Counted from the first letter of the stretch, positions 34,329 through 47,109 are shown. The stretch: DNA of 64,000 nucleotides from Providencia manganoxydans (GCF_016618195.1 NZ_CP067099.1:806001-870000); one strand, 5' to 3'. Notes: generated by a model not told the origin, from the letters alone. Translations and numbers: made by a program.

Positions 34329-37139
34329 ATGAGTGACTATAAAAATACCCTGAATCTACCAGAAACAGGGTTTCCAATGCGTGGTGATCTCGCAAAACGC
34401 GAACCACAGATGTTAGAGCGCTGGTACAAAGAAGGTTTGTATCAAGCAATCCGTAAAGCAAAATCGGGCAAGAAAACATTTATTCTGCACGATGGACCTC
34501 CGTACGCTAACGGCAGTATTCATATTGGTCACTCAGTTAACAAAATTCTCAAAGACATTATTATTAAATCCAAAGGGTTGGCGGGCTATGATTCCCCATA
34601 CATCCCTGGTTGGGATTGCCATGGTCTACCGATTGAACATAAAGTTGAACAAATCGTTGGTAAACCGGGCGAAAAAGTATCCGCCGCTGAATTTCGTGCA
34701 CAATGCCGTCAATACGCTAAAGAGCAAATTGAAGGGCAAAAAGCTGACTTTATGCGTCTTGGGGTATTAGGCGAGTGGGATAAGCCTTATTTGACGATGG
34801 ATTTTAAAACCGAAGCTCACATTATCAGAGCATTGGCAAAAACTATCGCTAATGGTCATTTAGTGAAAGGGGCGAAACCGGTTCACTGGTGTACAGCTTG
34901 CGGCTCTTCATTAGCCGAAGCGGAAGTTGAATATTATGACAAAACATCACCTTCTATTTATGTGCGCTTCCCAGCAGTAGATAGCCAAGCGGTCTACGAG
35001 AAATTTGCAACGACAGGTGATAAAACACCTTCTTTGGTTATTTGGACAACCACACCTTGGACACTGCCTGCTAACCGCGCGATTTCTTTGAACCCTGAGT
35101 TTAAATATCAGTTGGTTGAGGCTGACGGCGACGTGACTATTCTTGCGGCTGATTTAGTTAAAGATGTCATGACAACCGCAGGTGTAGAGTCATGGAAAGT
35201 GCTTGGTGAGTGTGATGGTAGTGCACTTGAATTATTGCGTTTCCAACATCCATTTATGGGCTTCGATGTTCCGGCAATCTTAGGCGACCATGTCACGTTA
35301 GATGCAGGTACAGGTGCAGTCCATACGGCACCGGGCCATGGTCCAGAGGACTATGTGGTTGGTCAGAAATATGGTCTAGAAACAGCAAACCCAGTTGGGC
35401 CAGATGGTTGTTTCTTAACAAATACCTATCCAACACTTGATGGTGTATTTATTTTTAAAGCTAATGACCTGATTGTTGAGCTTCTGAAAGAAAAAGGGGC
35501 TCTGCTGTACAAACAAGCCATTTCTCATAGTTACCCATGTTGTTGGCGCCATAAAACACCAGTTATTTTCCGTGCGACACCACAATGGTTTATTGGCATG
35601 GACAAAAATGGCTTACGTGAGCAGTCACTGAAAGAAATTGATATTGTTCAGTGGATCCCAGGTTGGGGGCGTGCACGTATCGAATCAATGGTCGAAAATC
35701 GCCCTGACTGGTGTATCTCTCGTCAACGTACTTGGGGTACTCCAATGTCGTTGTTCGTACATAAAGACACTGAAGAGCTGCATCCTCGTACATTAGAATT
35801 GATGGAAGAAGTGGCGAAACGTGTCGAAGTTGATGGCATCCAAGCATGGTGGGATCTGGATCCTGCTGAATTACTTGGCGAAGAAGCTGAAATTTATCGT
35901 AAAGTACCGGATACTTTAGACGTTTGGTTTGATTCAGGGTCAACACACTTTGCTGTTGTGGATGCACGTCCTGAATACCATGGTAATTCAGCAGATATGT
36001 ACCTTGAAGGTTCAGACCAACATCGTGGTTGGTTTATGTCTTCACTCATGCTATCGACAGCAATGAAAGGCAAAGCGCCATACCGTCAAGTATTGACACA
36101 CGGCTTTACTGTGGATGGTCAAGGTCGCAAGATGTCTAAATCGTTAGGTAACACTGTTAGCCCACAGGATGTGATGAACAAACTTGGTGCTGATATCTTA
36201 CGCTTATGGGTGGCATCAACTGATTATACTGGTGAAATTGCGGTTTCAGATGAAATTTTGAAACGTGCAGCTGATTCTTATCGCCGTATTCGTAATACAG
36301 CTCGTTTCTTCTTAGCTAACTTAAACGGTTTCAATCCAGCGACTGATATGGTGAAGCCTGAAGATATGGTGGTGTTAGATCGCTGGGCGGTAGGCCGTGC
36401 ACTAGCAGCACAGAAGGAAATCGCAAAAGCATACGACGAATATGATTTCTTATCAGTTATTCAGCGCTTAATGCATTTCTGCTCAATCGAAATGGGCTCT
36501 TTCTATCTAGACATCATTAAAGATCGTCAATATACCGCGAAGAGCGATAGCCTTGCGCGTCGTAGTTGCCAAACAGCACTGTTCCACATTGTTGAAGCGT
36601 TAGTGCGTTGGATTGCGCCTGTACTTTCCTTCACTGCTGATGAAGTCTGGAATGAAATGCCAGGAGAGCGTGCTAAATACGTATTAACAGAAGAATGGTA
36701 CGATGCACTGTTTGGCTTAGATGCTTCGGAAGAAATGAACGATGAGTTCTGGGCGGAGTTATTGGCTGTTCGTGGCGAAGTGAACAAGGTGCTTGAACAA
36801 GCACGCGCAGATAAACATATTGGTGGTTCATTAGAGGCTGCTGTGGTGTTGTATGCAGATAAAGACTTGGCCGCGAAACTGAATTGCTTAGCGGATGAAC
36901 TGCGTTTTGTGTTGCTAACTTCCCAAGTGACTGTTGCAGATATCGCTTCTGCGCCAGCGGATGCACAGCAATCAGAGCTGAGTGGCCTGAAAATTGGCTT
37001 TAGCAAAGCATCTGGTGAGAAATGCCCTCGTTGCTGGCACTATGCTAATGATGTAGGCTCCGTTGCTGATCACCCTGAATTGTGTGGTCGCTGTGTCACT
37101 AACGTAGCCGGTAACGGTGAACTACGTAAGTTTGCATAA
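34329..37139 (+). CDS. ileS: Isoleucyl-tRNA synthetase
   Basis: Class I synthetase that charges tRNA-Ile and edits misactivated valine. The HIGH signature is in [12 protein letters not shown] (about residues 57-68) and the KMSKS loop in [12 protein letters not shown] near 602. Between them lies the CP1 editing domain (about 200-400; [12 protein letters not shown] and [11 protein letters not shown]). The C-terminal zinc site has CPRCWHY and CGRC. Length 936 (E. coli 938). lspA starts 3 bp after the stop. Confidence 0.98.
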   Translation: MSDYKNTLNLPETGFPMRGDLAKREPQMLERWYKEGLYQAIRKAKSGKKTFILHDGPPYANGSIHIGHSVNKILKDIIIKSKGLAGYDSPYIPGWDCHGLPIEHKVEQIVGKPGEKVSAAEFRAQCRQYAKEQIEGQKADFMRLGVLGEWDKPYLTMDFKTEAHIIRALAKTIANGHLVKGAKPVHWCTACGSSLAEAEVEYYDKTSPSIYVRFPAVDSQAVYEKFATTGDKTPSLVIWTTTPWTLPANRAISLNPEFKYQLVEADGDVTILAADLVKDVMTTAGVESWKVLGECDGSALELLRFQHPFMGFDVPAILGDHVTLDAGTGAVHTAPGHGPEDYVVGQKYGLETANPVGPDGCFLTNTYPTLDGVFIFKANDLIVELLKEKGALLYKQAISHSYPCCWRHKTPVIFRATPQWFIGMDKNGLREQSLKEIDIVQWIPGWGRARIESMVENRPDWCISRQRTWGTPMSLFVHKDTEELHPRTLELMEEVAKRVEVDGIQAWWDLDPAELLGEEAEIYRKVPDTLDVWFDSGSTHFAVVDARPEYHGNSADMYLEGSDQHRGWFMSSLMLSTAMKGKAPYRQVLTHGFTVDGQGRKMSKSLGNTVSPQDVMNKLGADILRLWVASTDYTGEIAVSDEILKRAADSYRRIRNTARFFLANLNGFNPATDMVKPEDMVVLDRWAVGRALAAQKEIAKAYDEYDFLSVIQRLMHFCSIEMGSFYLDIIKDRQYTAKSDSLARRSCQTALFHIVEALVRWIAPVLSFTADEVWNEMPGERAKYVLTEEWYDALFGLDASEEMNDEFWAELLAVRGEVNKVLEQARADKHIGGSLEAAVVLYADKDLAAKLNCLADELRFVLLTSQVTVADIASAPADAQQSELSGLKIGFSKASGEKCPRCWHYANDVGSVADHPELCGRCVTNVAGNGELRKFA

Positions 37140-37142
37140 TAA

Positions 37143-37643
37143 ATGAAGAGACCAATTTGTTCTACTGGATTGCGCTGGCTGTGGTTAACAGTCGTGCTGA
37201 TTGCATTGGATTTAGGGATTAAGCAGCTTGTCTTGAAAGAGATGAACTTGTATGAACCACATCCAATTATGCCTTACCTCAATCTTATGTATGCGCAAAA
37301 CTTTGGCGCTGCATTTAGTTTCTTAGCGGATGAGGGCGGCTGGCAACGCTGGTTCTTTGCTGGTGTGGCAATTGCGATATCTATCATTCTCATTGTAATG
37401 ATGTATCGTCAGAGCGCACAAAAACGGTTAAGCAATATCGCGTACGCTCTGATCATCAGTGGAGCAATTGGTAATCTGAGTGACCGCTTAATGCATGGTT
37501 TTGTTGTCGATTATATTGATTTTTATATTGGTAATTGGCACTACCCAACATTTAACCTTGCAGATATCGCTATCTGCTTAGGTGCGGCATTGGTGATCCT
37601 CGAAGGCTTTTTGCCAGATAAAAGCAAAAAGAAAGAGGATTAA
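37143..37643 (+). CDS. lspA: Lipoprotein signal peptidase
   Basis: Inner-membrane aspartyl protease (signal peptidase II) that cleaves the signal peptide of prolipoproteins before the lipid-modified Cys. Four hydrophobic segments. The catalytic aspartates lie in [21 protein letters not shown] and [11 protein letters not shown]. Length 166 (E. coli 164). It follows ileS with a 3-bp gap and is probably translationally coupled. Confidence 0.97.
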   Translation: MKRPICSTGLRWLWLTVVLIALDLGIKQLVLKEMNLYEPHPIMPYLNLMYAQNFGAAFSFLADEGGWQRWFFAGVAIAISIILIVMMYRQSAQKRLSNIAYALIISGAIGNLSDRLMHGFVVDYIDFYIGNWHYPTFNLADIAICLGAALVILEGFLPDKSKKKED

Positions 37644-37647
37644 CAGG

Positions 37648-37684
37648 TAAAATATATTGAATCATTCGAGGTGCAGCTAGACGG
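37648..37684 (-). repeat. ERIC-type element, left-end fragment
   Basis: ATTGAATCATTCGAGGTGCA and a short GCTAGACGGC stretch match one end of the family; the other end is absent. Confidence 0.5.
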
Positions 37685-37752
37685 CGGGGCTCTGACTTTG
37701 TCTAAATGCTTTTAATCCGAATGAAAATTGGCCATCAAAGGCCAACAGCACC

Positions 37753-37773
37753 TAGCCCGGTTCTTCCGGGCTA
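37753..37773 (+). terminator. Hairpin between lspA and fkpB
   Basis: TAGCCCGG / CCGGGCTA, 8-bp stem with a 5-nt loop, weak T tract after it. It may separate the ribF-ileS-lspA part from fkpB-ispH. Confidence 0.5.
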
Positions 37774-37802
37774 ATTTATATGATAGAAAATAGGTTCGGT
37801 TT

Positions 37803-38273
37803 ATGTCGACTCAGGTACAGCCGCATAGCGCGGTATTGCTGCATTTCACAATGAAATTAGAAGACGGTTCAACGGCGGATTCTTCATATAGCCAAGGGAA
37901 ACCGGCGCTGTTTAGTTTAGGTAATGGCTCGTTGTCATCTGAATTGGAGCAGCAACTTTTAGGGCTGAGTATTGGGGAAAAGAAAAGTTTTTCTTTACCG
38001 GGTGATGTCATATTTGGAAAACATAACCCTGATTTGGTCCAATACTTTTCCTTGCGTGATTTCACTGAAACAGGGATACCTGAGATTGGCACGATCATGC
38101 TTTTTACTGCAATGAATGGCAGTGAGATGCCAGGGGTAGTAAAATCAATAGAGGGTGAATCGATCACTATTGATTTTAACCACCCACTCGCAGAGCAACA
38201 AATCAGTTTTGATATTGAAGTGCTTGAGATTGACCCGCAATTGGAGAGTCAAAATGCAAATATTAATGGCTAA
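37803..38273 (+). CDS. fkpB: FKBP-type peptidyl-prolyl isomerase FkpB (SlpA type)
   Basis: Cytoplasmic proline isomerase/chaperone with an FKBP domain interrupted by an insert-in-flap domain. [18 protein letters not shown] opens the FKBP domain, [22 protein letters not shown] follows, and [19 protein letters not shown] closes it; the insert lies between (about 75-125). Length 156 (E. coli 149). Its 3' end overlaps the start of ispH by 20 bp, so the two are coupled. Confidence 0.95.
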   Translation: MSTQVQPHSAVLLHFTMKLEDGSTADSSYSQGKPALFSLGNGSLSSELEQQLLGLSIGEKKSFSLPGDVIFGKHNPDLVQYFSLRDFTETGIPEIGTIMLFTAMNGSEMPGVVKSIEGESITIDFNHPLAEQQISFDIEVLEIDPQLESQNANING

Positions 38274-39207
38274 CCCTCGTGGCTTTTGTGCAGGGGTAGA
38301 CCGCGCAATCAGCATTGTTGAAAGAGCGTTGGAGCTTTATGGCGCCCCGATTTATGTCCGTCATGAGGTGGTTCATAATCGTTATGTCGTTGATGACCTG
38401 CGTCAGCGTGGTGCTATTTTTATTGAAGAGATCTCTGAAGTACCTGATGGTTCTATCTTAATTTTCTCTGCACATGGTGTTTCTCAAGCGATACGCCAAG
38501 AAGCGCGCTCTCGCGATTTAACCATGTTGTTTGATGCCACATGCCCTTTAGTGACCAAGGTACATATGGAAGTTGCTCGTGCAAGCCGAAAAGGCAAAGA
38601 AGCTATCCTTATTGGCCACGCAGGACACCCTGAAGTTGAAGGAACAATGGGGCAATACAGCAACCCTGAAGGTGGAATGTACCTCGTTGAAAGTCCTGAA
38701 GATGTTTGGAAATTACAGGTTAAAGACGAAGACAACCTCTGTTTTATGACGCAAACAACGCTTTCGGTTGATGATACATCTGATGTCATTGATGCATTAA
38801 CTCAGCGTTTCCCTAGTATTGTTGGTCCCCGTAAAGATGATATTTGCTATGCGACGACCAATAGGCAGGAAGCCGCACGTGAACTTGCAGAACGTGCTGA
38901 TATAGTGCTGGTGGTTGGTTCGAAAAACTCATCAAACTCCAACCGTTTAGCTGAGTTAGCTTCTCGGATGAAAAAGCCAGCCTATTTAATTGATGGTGCG
39001 GAAGATATTAAAATTGAGTGGCTAGCTGATAAAAATATTATTGGACTGACGGCCGGAGCCTCTGCGCCTGATATTTTAGTCCGTCAAGTCATTGATAGGC
39101 TGCAAGAACTTGGCGCGAATGATGTCGTTGAACTTCAAGGTCGCGAAGAAAATATCGTGTTTGAAGTGCCTAAAGAGTTGCGTGTTGAAGTTAAAGAAAT
39201 TAGTTAA
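38254..39207 (+). CDS. ispH: 4-hydroxy-3-methylbut-2-enyl diphosphate reductase
   Basis: Last enzyme of the MEP isoprenoid pathway: reduces HMBPP to IPP and DMAPP using a [4Fe-4S] cluster. The three cluster cysteines are in [13 protein letters not shown] (Cys12), [11 protein letters not shown] (about 96) and [11 protein letters not shown] (about 197). I use ATG 38254 ([10 protein letters not shown]), giving 317 residues against 316 in E. coli; the upstream extension lies inside fkpB and is not conserved text. Confidence 0.97.
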   Translation: MQILMANPRGFCAGVDRAISIVERALELYGAPIYVRHEVVHNRYVVDDLRQRGAIFIEEISEVPDGSILIFSAHGVSQAIRQEARSRDLTMLFDATCPLVTKVHMEVARASRKGKEAILIGHAGHPEVEGTMGQYSNPEGGMYLVESPEDVWKLQVKDEDNLCFMTQTTLSVDDTSDVIDALTQRFPSIVGPRKDDICYATTNRQEAARELAERADIVLVVGSKNSSNSNRLAELASRMKKPAYLIDGAEDIKIEWLADKNIIGLTAGASAPDILVRQVIDRLQELGANDVVELQGREENIVFEVPKELRVEVKEIS

Positions 39208-39250
39208 TTAGCATTAATCATCCCGCTAGTTAATTTAAATAATTAGGGGG

Positions 39251-39940
39251 ATGTATTATTTTTTGGAGTCTTCATTGGTACCGGACAATATTGCCAATTC
39301 ATCTAATGTGCTCTCTGTATTTGATTTTGATGGCACATTGACTTATCACGACAGTTTTATTCCCTTTTTGAAGTTTACGTTTGGGAAGTACCGCTTTTCA
39401 CGCAAAATTATTAAATTAGTTTTGCCTAGCTTACAATGCGCTAGACGTAAATTGACCAGAGATGAACTGAAAGAAGTCTTAATTAGAACCTTCTTAACGG
39501 GGGTTGATGAAAAGTGGCTGAGAGAAAAAGCCGAACAGTTCTGTCAAACTTATTGGCCTAAATTAATGCGCCCAGAAGGGGTATTAGGGGTGGCCGCTGA
39601 GGTCGAAAGTGGTGCTGAAGTGACTATTTGTTCTGCTTCCCCTTCCCTTGTACTTAAGCCTTTTGCAGAACGACTAGGTATTAAATTGATTAGCACTGAA
39701 CTGGAAATCATTGATGGCAAATTAACAGGTAATTTGGTTGGACAAAACTGTCGTCGTGAGCAAAAAGTGAAGCGTTTAGAGCAAGTATATGGTGATTTAA
39801 GCCAATATCATTTGAGGGCATGGGGTGATACCCGAGGTGATTTTGAATTATTGCAAGCGGCACAAGATGCGCATTGGCGTCACTTTCATAAAAAGCACTA
39901 CCGTTATAAATATCGCGATGTGATCGCGAAAGATCAGTAA
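39251..39940 (+). CDS. HAD-IB family phosphatase
   Basis: Haloacid-dehalogenase-type hydrolase of the subfamily IB (PSPase-like). Motif I VFDFDGTLTYHD lies at about residues 23-34, motif II Ser in TICSASPSLVLKPFAERL near 130, a conserved Lys in REQKVKRLEQ, and motif III AWGDTRGDFELL near 195. The small alpha-helical cap lies between motifs I and II. Substrate unknown; relatives include phosphoserine phosphatase and PgpC. The ATG at 39251 touches its AGGGGG directly, whereas an in-frame TTG at 39275 has GGAG six bases upstream and may be the true start. E. coli has no counterpart at this site. Confidence 0.8.
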   Translation: MYYFLESSLVPDNIANSSNVLSVFDFDGTLTYHDSFIPFLKFTFGKYRFSRKIIKLVLPSLQCARRKLTRDELKEVLIRTFLTGVDEKWLREKAEQFCQTYWPKLMRPEGVLGVAAEVESGAEVTICSASPSLVLKPFAERLGIKLISTELEIIDGKLTGNLVGQNCRREQKVKRLEQVYGDLSQYHLRAWGDTRGDFELLQAAQDAHWRHFHKKHYRYKYRDVIAKDQ

Positions 39941-39947
39941 TGGTAAA

Positions 39948-39976
39948 ACCTCTTGATAACGTGATTATCAAGAGGT
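39948..39976. terminator. Hairpin between HAD gene and terC
   Basis: ACCTCTTGATAA / TTATCAAGAGGT, 12-bp perfect stem with a 5-nt loop, between convergent stops. No T tract. Confidence 0.65.
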
Positions 39977-39984
39977 GAGTGTCG

Positions 39985-41004
39985 TTAGTTATTCTTTTTT
40001 GGAAAAATCACACTTGCCAGCACACCTATGGCTAATACCGCAAGGATCACCCATAAACTGATATTCGTTGAAATAGTGTAACCGTGGTGCCAGAGGTGAT
40101 CGGTGGCATTCAGCGCTAATTTCCCTGCCACGAAAAATAGCAACACAATTACAGCTTTTTCCAGATAGACTAAATATTGTTTTAATGCCTCAAGGACAAA
40201 GTACAAAGTACGTAAACCCAGTATGGCAAACATCATCGCGCTATAAACAATCAGTGGTTCGCGGCTGACGGCAATAATTGCAGGCACCGAATCGAAAGCA
40301 AACATAACATCCGATAATTCAATAATTGCGACACATAGCATTAGTGGTGTTGCATAGTAGGCTGCTTTGGTCACTCTTCCTACTTTGATATTTTGGTTTT
40401 CAGGTTTACTGAGTTCGAGATCAACTTCTTTTTGGGTTAATAAAAAAGCATTGCCGCTGATCTTAGGCCAAATAGGAAAAAAACGCTTAACTAACCGATA
40501 TGCAAGATGCTGTGAATAATCTTCTATCTCATCATCATCACGCTGTTTTAGCATCATAACTGCTGACCACGCCACAACGAATGCAAAAATCAGTTCAACA
40601 TATGGCCCTAGGCTAAGTAGTCCCGTGCCGATAGCAACGAAAATGCCTCGGAAGACGATGGCGCCAATAACTCCCCAATACAAAATACGATGTCGATAAT
40701 GATTAGGGACTGAGAACCAAGAAAAAATAGCCATCATTAGGAACAAATTATCAACGGAGAGTACCTTTTCAAGGACATAACCTGTGATAAACAAGCTTGC
40801 TACCTCAGAGCCATGATGTAAATAGAGAAATACAGCAAAAATCATTGCAATAACTACCCAGAACAGCGACCAAAAAATGGCATTTTTAAGGGTGATTGCT
40901 TTATCTGAGCGGTGCATGAATAAATCGATGGCAATAGCGCCGATAGCTAATGCGATGAAAACGATAACGGTTTCTGTTGGAAAGCCAATGTGAGTGTTAG
41001 CCAT
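39985..41004 (-). CDS. TerC-family integral membrane protein
   Basis: Multi-spanning inner-membrane protein of the TerC/Alx family, whose members are linked to tellurite resistance and to manganese handling. About eight to nine hydrophobic segments are visible. The conserved text LEKVLSVDNLFLMMAIFSWF and ELSDVMFAFDSVPAIIAVS carries the acidic residues thought to bind metal. ANTHIGFPTETVIVF at the N-terminus strongly resembles the TerC of ter clusters rather than Alx. Start chosen at ATG 41004; a TTG 11 codons upstream is possible. No terZABDE genes are present, so this is a stand-alone copy. Confidence 0.82.
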   Translation of the reverse strand: MANTHIGFPTETVIVFIALAIGAIAIDLFMHRSDKAITLKNAIFWSLFWVVIAMIFAVFLYLHHGSEVASLFITGYVLEKVLSVDNLFLMMAIFSWFSVPNHYRHRILYWGVIGAIVFRGIFVAIGTGLLSLGPYVELIFAFVVAWSAVMMLKQRDDDEIEDYSQHLAYRLVKRFFPIWPKISGNAFLLTQKEVDLELSKPENQNIKVGRVTKAAYYATPLMLCVAIIELSDVMFAFDSVPAIIAVSREPLIVYSAMMFAILGLRTLYFVLEALKQYLVYLEKAVIVLLFFVAGKLALNATDHLWHHGYTISTNISLWVILAVLAIGVLASVIFPKKNN

Positions 41005-41218
41005 ATGATAGAGAGCTACCTTGCTTAAATCGAACAATTGTGACGATAAAACATAAGTCTAGACCTGTTAGCATGTGATTCACAGCCATTTTTTAGACTC
41101 GTCATACTTTATTGCAAACGGTTTAACAACTTTTTCTGATAATTCTAGCGCGTTGTACGCTTTTGTTAATAATTGGTGATTATAGCTAGCGTGGTTTTGA
41201 TGGGCTGGTTAATCTATA

Positions 41219-41345
41219 TATACTTGTCATACTTCAAGATGCAGGGGGGACTACGCTACGTTCGCCGAGTCACATAGTTCATCTATATTCCCCGCCTATC
41301 TTAGCTTGTTGTTTACCCGTATCTCGAAGTATTTAGAATAGAGTA
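41219..41345 (+). repeat. ERIC-type element, full length (127 bp)
   Basis: Begins TATACTTGTCATACTTCAAG and ends CTCGAAGTATTTAGAATAG plus AGTA, upstream of dapB. A short related fragment (ACTCGTCATACTT) also lies near 41098. Confidence 0.75.
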
Positions 41346-41423
41346 ATGAGTTTTTAAATTATGCAGTGGCTCTCAGGTTTGTGAGCGTATAAATCCACTA
41401 CAAGATGACTAAAAGGATATTAA

Positions 41424-42245
<822 letters not shown>

Positions 42246-42268
42246 TTGTTTTAGTTTTGAAATTCTAG

Positions 42269-42313
42269 GCAAATCATGGTGTTTTGGTTTTATTTGTCAT
42301 GATTTGCTTTGTT
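42269..42313 (+). terminator. dapB terminator candidate
   Basis: GCAAATCATG / CATGATTTGC, 10-bp perfect stem with a 19-nt T-rich loop, followed by TTTGTT. Confidence 0.65.
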
Positions 42314-42643
42314 ATTATTGATTTTATATTTTTATTGTTATTTTTAATTGTTATCACCTGTGTCTGCATCCTTTTTGTCTAAATAATCATCTTTTATTAT
42401 CCCTAAACATGCTTTATCATCAATTATGCAACTAATTCGGTTTGCAACCGTTTACTTTGTGTTTATGGCTGCTTGTTTTAGTGCTCAATACAATAAAAGT
42501 TAGGCTGATACCCAAAAAAGTAAGAAAAAAACGAAAAAAATGCGTTTTTTTCTAGACAAGACCTCATCTCATCATTAGAATGCGCGCAATTTGCCAAAAA
42601 TTGCTTAAAAACGCATTTTGGCATTGATTTAGATCCTCAAATC

Positions 42644-42657
42644 TGAATTAATATGCA
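42644..42657 (+). promoter_or_regulatory. ArgR-like box upstream of carA
   Basis: TGAATTAATATGCA matches the half-symmetric ARG box (TGAATnnnnATTCA) with one mismatch, 34 bp before the carA start, where E. coli carAB P2 is controlled by ArgR. Only one good box is seen by eye. Confidence 0.6.
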
Positions 42658-42690
42658 CTAATTGTGATTTATTATTCCCTGGAGGGTGTT

Positions 42691-43854
42691 TTGATTAAGT
42701 CAGCTATACTGGTTCTCGAAGACGGAACCGAATTCCACGGGCGCGCCATTGGTGCTGAAGGGGCCGCTGTTGGAGAAGTCGTTTTCAATACGTCAATGAC
42801 CGGATATCAAGAAATAATTACCGACCCTTCCTATTCCCGCCAAATCGTTACTCTCACTTATCCTCATATTGGTAATGTCGGCACCAATGCCGATGACGAA
42901 GAATCCCCAGAAGTTCATGCACAAGGTTTGATAATTCGTGACCTACCATTGGTTTACAGTAACTTTCGCGGTCAGGAAGGTCTATCAGAATACCTTAAGC
43001 GCCATAACGTTGTTGCAATAGCTGATATTGATACACGTAAACTGACGCGTTTGTTAAGAGAGAAAGGAGCGCAGAACGGTTGCATTATTGCTGGTGATAA
43101 CCCTGACGTAGCATTAGCGCTGGATAAAGCACGCGCATTTTCTGGCCTGAACGGCTTGGATTTGGCGAAAGAAGTCTGCACTAAAGAAGCTTATACTTGG
43201 ACTCAAGGTTCTTGGACTCTAGAAGAGGGTCAGCTGGGCGCAAAAAATGAAGATGAGCTACCACTACATGTTGTGGCCTACGATTTTGGCGCGAAACGTA
43301 ACATTCTACGTATGCTAGTTGACCGCGGCTGTCGTTTAACGGTGGTGCCAGCGACAACATCCGCAGAAACGGTGTTAGCGATGGATCCAGATGGTATTTT
43401 CTTATCAAATGGCCCTGGCGATCCCGCTCCTTGTGATTATGCAATCAAAGCAATTCAACAATTCTTAACCACAGAGATCCCTGTTTTTGGTATCTGTTTA
43501 GGTCATCAATTATTAGCGCTAGCCAGTGGTGCGAGTACCGTAAAAATGAAGTTTGGGCACCACGGTGCGAATCACCCAGTCAAAGATGTAGATCAAAACG
43601 TTGTGATGATCACCGCTCAAAACCACGGTTTTGCGGTTGATGAATCAACATTACCCGACACATTACGTGTGACACATAAATCATTGTTTGATGGCACTCT
43701 GCAAGGTATTCACCGCACAGATAAACCAGCATTTAGCTTCCAAGGTCACCCTGAAGCAAGCTCTGGTCCTCACGATGCGGCACCACTGTTCGACCATTTT
43801 ATCGAATTGATTAATGAATATCGCCAGAACCAACCAAGTCATAACGCAAAATAA
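42691..43854 (+). CDS. carA: Carbamoyl-phosphate synthase small subunit
   Basis: Glutamine amidotransferase subunit that feeds ammonia to CarB for carbamoyl phosphate (arginine and pyrimidines). The C-terminal class I amidotransferase domain has the nucleophile Cys in [12 protein letters not shown] and the His/Glu pair in [13 protein letters not shown] place the start at TTG 42691 ([20 protein letters not shown]), as in E. coli, where carA also begins with UUG; GGAGG lies six bases upstream. Length 387. carB follows after 14 bp. Confidence 0.95.
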   Translation: MIKSAILVLEDGTEFHGRAIGAEGAAVGEVVFNTSMTGYQEIITDPSYSRQIVTLTYPHIGNVGTNADDEESPEVHAQGLIIRDLPLVYSNFRGQEGLSEYLKRHNVVAIADIDTRKLTRLLREKGAQNGCIIAGDNPDVALALDKARAFSGLNGLDLAKEVCTKEAYTWTQGSWTLEEGQLGAKNEDELPLHVVAYDFGAKRNILRMLVDRGCRLTVVPATTSAETVLAMDPDGIFLSNGPGDPAPCDYAIKAIQQFLTTEIPVFGICLGHQLLALASGASTVKMKFGHHGANHPVKDVDQNVVMITAQNHGFAVDESTLPDTLRVTHKSLFDGTLQGIHRTDKPAFSFQGHPEASSGPHDAAPLFDHFIELINEYRQNQPSHNAK

Positions 43855-43868
43855 TCGGGAGCAATAAA

Positions 43869-46800
43869 ATGCCAAAACGTACAGATATAAAAAGTATTCT
43901 GATCCTAGGGGCTGGCCCGATTGTTATCGGCCAAGCGTGTGAGTTTGACTATTCAGGTGCGCAAGCGTGTAAAGCATTGCGTGAAGAAGGCTATCGCGTC
44001 ATTTTAGTTAACTCCAATCCTGCAACCATCATGACTGACCCAGAAATGGCCGATGCAACTTATATTGAGCCTATCCATTGGGAAGTGGTACGTAAAATCA
44101 TCGAAAAAGAGCGTCCAGATGCAGTATTGCCAACAATGGGTGGGCAAACAGCGCTGAACTGTGCATTAGAACTTGAGCGCCAAGGTGTGTTAGCTGAGTT
44201 TGGTGTGACGATGATTGGTGCAACTGCTGATGCTATTGATAAAGCCGAAGATCGCCAGCGCTTTGATAAAGCAATGAAGAAAATTGGTTTGGATACCGCT
44301 CGTTCAGGTATCGCGCACAATATGGAAGAAGCCTATGCGGTTGCTGATGATGTTGGTTTCCCTTGTATCATCCGCCCTTCCTTTACAATGGGTGGCACGG
44401 GCGGCGGGATCGCTTATAACCGTGAAGAATTTGAAGAAATCTGTACGCGAGGCTTAGATCTCTCACCAACTAATGAGCTACTCATTGATGAGTCGCTGAT
44501 CGGTTGGAAAGAGTATGAAATGGAAGTGGTACGCGATAAAAACGATAACTGCATTATCGTGTGTTCGATTGAAAACTTCGATGCGATGGGGATCCACACA
44601 GGCGACTCAATTACCGTTGCACCGGCACAGACGCTGACGGACAAAGAGTACCAAATCATGCGTGATGCCTCAATGGCAGTACTGCGTGAAATCGGTGTTG
44701 AAACGGGGGGCTCAAACGTTCAGTTTTCAGTTAACCCGAAAAACGGTCGTTTGATTGTTATTGAGATGAACCCTCGTGTATCACGTTCTTCTGCTTTAGC
44801 TTCTAAAGCAACAGGTTTTCCAATTGCTAAAATTGCTGCCAAATTGGCAGTCGGTTATACCCTTGATGAGTTAATGAATGACATCACGGGTGGCCGTACA
44901 CCTGCATCGTTCGAACCTTCAATTGACTATGTAGTGACAAAAATCCCTCGTTTTAACTTCGAAAAATTTGCGGGTACTAACGATCGCCTGACAACACAAA
45001 TGAAGTCAGTGGGTGAAGTGATGGCAATTGGTCGTACATTCCAAGAGTCGATGCAAAAAGCCTTACGTGGCCTTGAAGTTGGTGCGACGGGGTTTGATCC
45101 GAAAGTGAGCCAAGAAGATCCCGAAGCGTTGACTCGGATCCGTCGTGAATTGAAAGATGCGGGTGCTGAGCGTATTTGGTATGTTGCTGATGCATTCCGT
45201 GCTGGTCTCTCTGTAGATGGTGTCTTTAATCTGACGAATATTGACCGCTGGTTCCTTGTACAAATTGAAGAGCTCGTGCGCTTAGAAGAGCAAGTGGCAG
45301 AGCAAGGAATTAATGGGTTAACTAAAGACTTTTTACGTGCATTGAAGCGTAAAGGTTTTGCCGACGCTCGCTTAGCAAAATTGGTGGGGGTCTCTGAAGC
45401 AGAGCTACGGAAGCTACGTCAAGGTTATGACCTGCACCCAGTATATAAACGCGTGGATACTTGTGCCGCGGAATTCGCCACTGATACCGCTTATATGTAC
45501 TCCACATATGAAGAAGAGTGTGAATCAAACCCTAATTCAGATAAGCCAAAGGTGATGGTGTTAGGCGGTGGCCCAAATCGTATTGGTCAAGGAATTGAAT
45601 TTGACTACTGTTGTGTTCATGCATCATTAGCGCTGCGTGAAGATGGCTATGAAACTATCATGGTGAACTGTAACCCTGAAACGGTTTCAACCGATTATGA
45701 TACTTCAGACCGCCTCTACTTTGAGCCAGTAACGTTAGAAGATGTGTTGGAAATTGTGCGTATTGAACAGCCTAAAGGGGTAATTGTTCAGTATGGCGGG
45801 CAAACACCATTGAAATTGGCGCGTGCATTAGAAGCCGCTGGTGTACCCGTGATTGGTACTAGCCCTGATGCGATTGACCGTGCAGAAGATCGTGAACGCT
45901 TCCAACAAGCAGTCAACCGCTTGAATCTAAAACAGCCACAAAATGCAACCGTGGCAACCATCGAACAGGCTGTTGAAAAAGCAGCAGGGATTGGTTATCC
46001 GCTGGTGGTTCGTCCCTCTTATGTTCTAGGTGGACGAGCAATGGAAATCGTTTATGACGAAACGGATTTACGCCGTTATTTCCAAACAGCGGTGAGTGTG
46101 TCAAATGATGCACCAGTTCTGTTAGATCGCTTCCTTGATGATGCCGTTGAAGTTGACGTGGATGCTATCTGTGATGGCGAAATGGTCTTGATTGGCGGGA
46201 TCATGGAGCACATCGAACAAGCGGGTGTTCACTCAGGTGACTCTGCATGTTCATTGCCTGCTTATACACTTAGCCAAGAAATCCAAGATGTGATGCGTGA
46301 GCAAGTACGCAGTTTAGCTTTTGAATTACGTGTTCGTGGCTTGATGAACGTACAGTTTGCGGTGAAAAACAATGAAGTGTATTTGATTGAAGTTAACCCG
46401 CGTGCCGCACGTACGGTGCCATTTGTGTCTAAAGCAACAGGGGTTCCACTCGCGAAAGTGGCTGCTCGCGTGATGGTTGGACAATCATTGACAGAGCAGG
46501 GCATCACCAAAGAAATCATTCCTCCTTATTATTCTGTGAAAGAAGTGGTACTGCCGTTTAACAAATTCCAAGGCGTTGACCCCATTTTAGGGCCTGAAAT
46601 GCGTTCAACGGGGGAAGTTATGGGGGTTGGCCGTACATTTGCAGAGGCTTTTGCTAAAGCGATGTTAGGCAGCAGCTCGACCATGAAAAAATCAGGGCGT
46701 GCTTTATTATCGGTGCGCGAAGGGGATAAGACACGTGTTGTTGATTTAGCCGCTAAACTACTGAAACATGGTTTTGAGCTAGATGCGACCCATGGTACCG

Positions 46801-47090
46801 CGATTGTACTGGGCGAAGCAGGGATCAACCCACGTTTAGTCAATAAAGTTCACGAAGGGCGTCCACATATTCAAGATAGGATCAAAAATGGTGAGTACGA
46901 TTATATCGTTAATACCACTGCGGGCCGTCAAGCTATTGAAGACTCTAAATTGATCCGCCGTAGTGCCCTACAGTATAAAGTGCACTATGACACTACATTG
47001 AATGGGGGTTTTGCAACAACCATGTCATTGAGTGCTGATCCAACTGAGAAAGTGATTTCAGTTCAGGAAATGCATGCACTGATCAAATAA
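43869..47090 (+). CDS. carB: Carbamoyl-phosphate synthase large subunit
   Basis: Builds carbamoyl phosphate from bicarbonate, ammonia and two ATP. It holds two homologous ATP-grasp halves, with [20 protein letters not shown] and [19 protein letters not shown] starting each, and [16 protein letters not shown] and [16 protein letters not shown] as the paired ATP loops. The C-terminal about 140 residues form the MGS-like allosteric domain for ornithine/UMP/IMP ([20 protein letters not shown]). Length 1073, equal to E. coli. Confidence 0.98.
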   Translation: MPKRTDIKSILILGAGPIVIGQACEFDYSGAQACKALREEGYRVILVNSNPATIMTDPEMADATYIEPIHWEVVRKIIEKERPDAVLPTMGGQTALNCALELERQGVLAEFGVTMIGATADAIDKAEDRQRFDKAMKKIGLDTARSGIAHNMEEAYAVADDVGFPCIIRPSFTMGGTGGGIAYNREEFEEICTRGLDLSPTNELLIDESLIGWKEYEMEVVRDKNDNCIIVCSIENFDAMGIHTGDSITVAPAQTLTDKEYQIMRDASMAVLREIGVETGGSNVQFSVNPKNGRLIVIEMNPRVSRSSALASKATGFPIAKIAAKLAVGYTLDELMNDITGGRTPASFEPSIDYVVTKIPRFNFEKFAGTNDRLTTQMKSVGEVMAIGRTFQESMQKALRGLEVGATGFDPKVSQEDPEALTRIRRELKDAGAERIWYVADAFRAGLSVDGVFNLTNIDRWFLVQIEELVRLEEQVAEQGINGLTKDFLRALKRKGFADARLAKLVGVSEAELRKLRQGYDLHPVYKRVDTCAAEFATDTAYMYSTYEEECESNPNSDKPKVMVLGGGPNRIGQGIEFDYCCVHASLALREDGYETIMVNCNPETVSTDYDTSDRLYFEPVTLEDVLEIVRIEQPKGVIVQYGGQTPLKLARALEAAGVPVIGTSPDAIDRAEDRERFQQAVNRLNLKQPQNATVATIEQAVEKAAGIGYPLVVRPSYVLGGRAMEIVYDETDLRRYFQTAVSVSNDAPVLLDRFLDDAVEVDVDAICDGEMVLIGGIMEHIEQAGVHSGDSACSLPAYTLSQEIQDVMREQVRSLAFELRVRGLMNVQFAVKNNEVYLIEVNPRAARTVPFVSKATGVPLAKVAARVMVGQSLTEQGITKEIIPPYYSVKEVVLPFNKFQGVDPILGPEMRSTGEVMGVGRTFAEAFAKAMLGSSSTMKKSGRALLSVREGDKTRVVDLAAKLLKHGFELDATHGTAIVLGEAGINPRLVNKVHEGRPHIQDRIKNGEYDYIVNTTAGRQAIEDSKLIRRSALQYKVHYDTTLNGGFATTMSLSADPTEKVISVQEMHALIK

Positions 47091-47109
47091 CTAAATCGTC
47101 AGTTCAGTC

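Noticed and set aside
45913..46113. Short antisense ORFs throughout carB, ileS and thrA
   Set aside because: All overlap well-supported core genes and show no ribosome sites or recognisable protein features.
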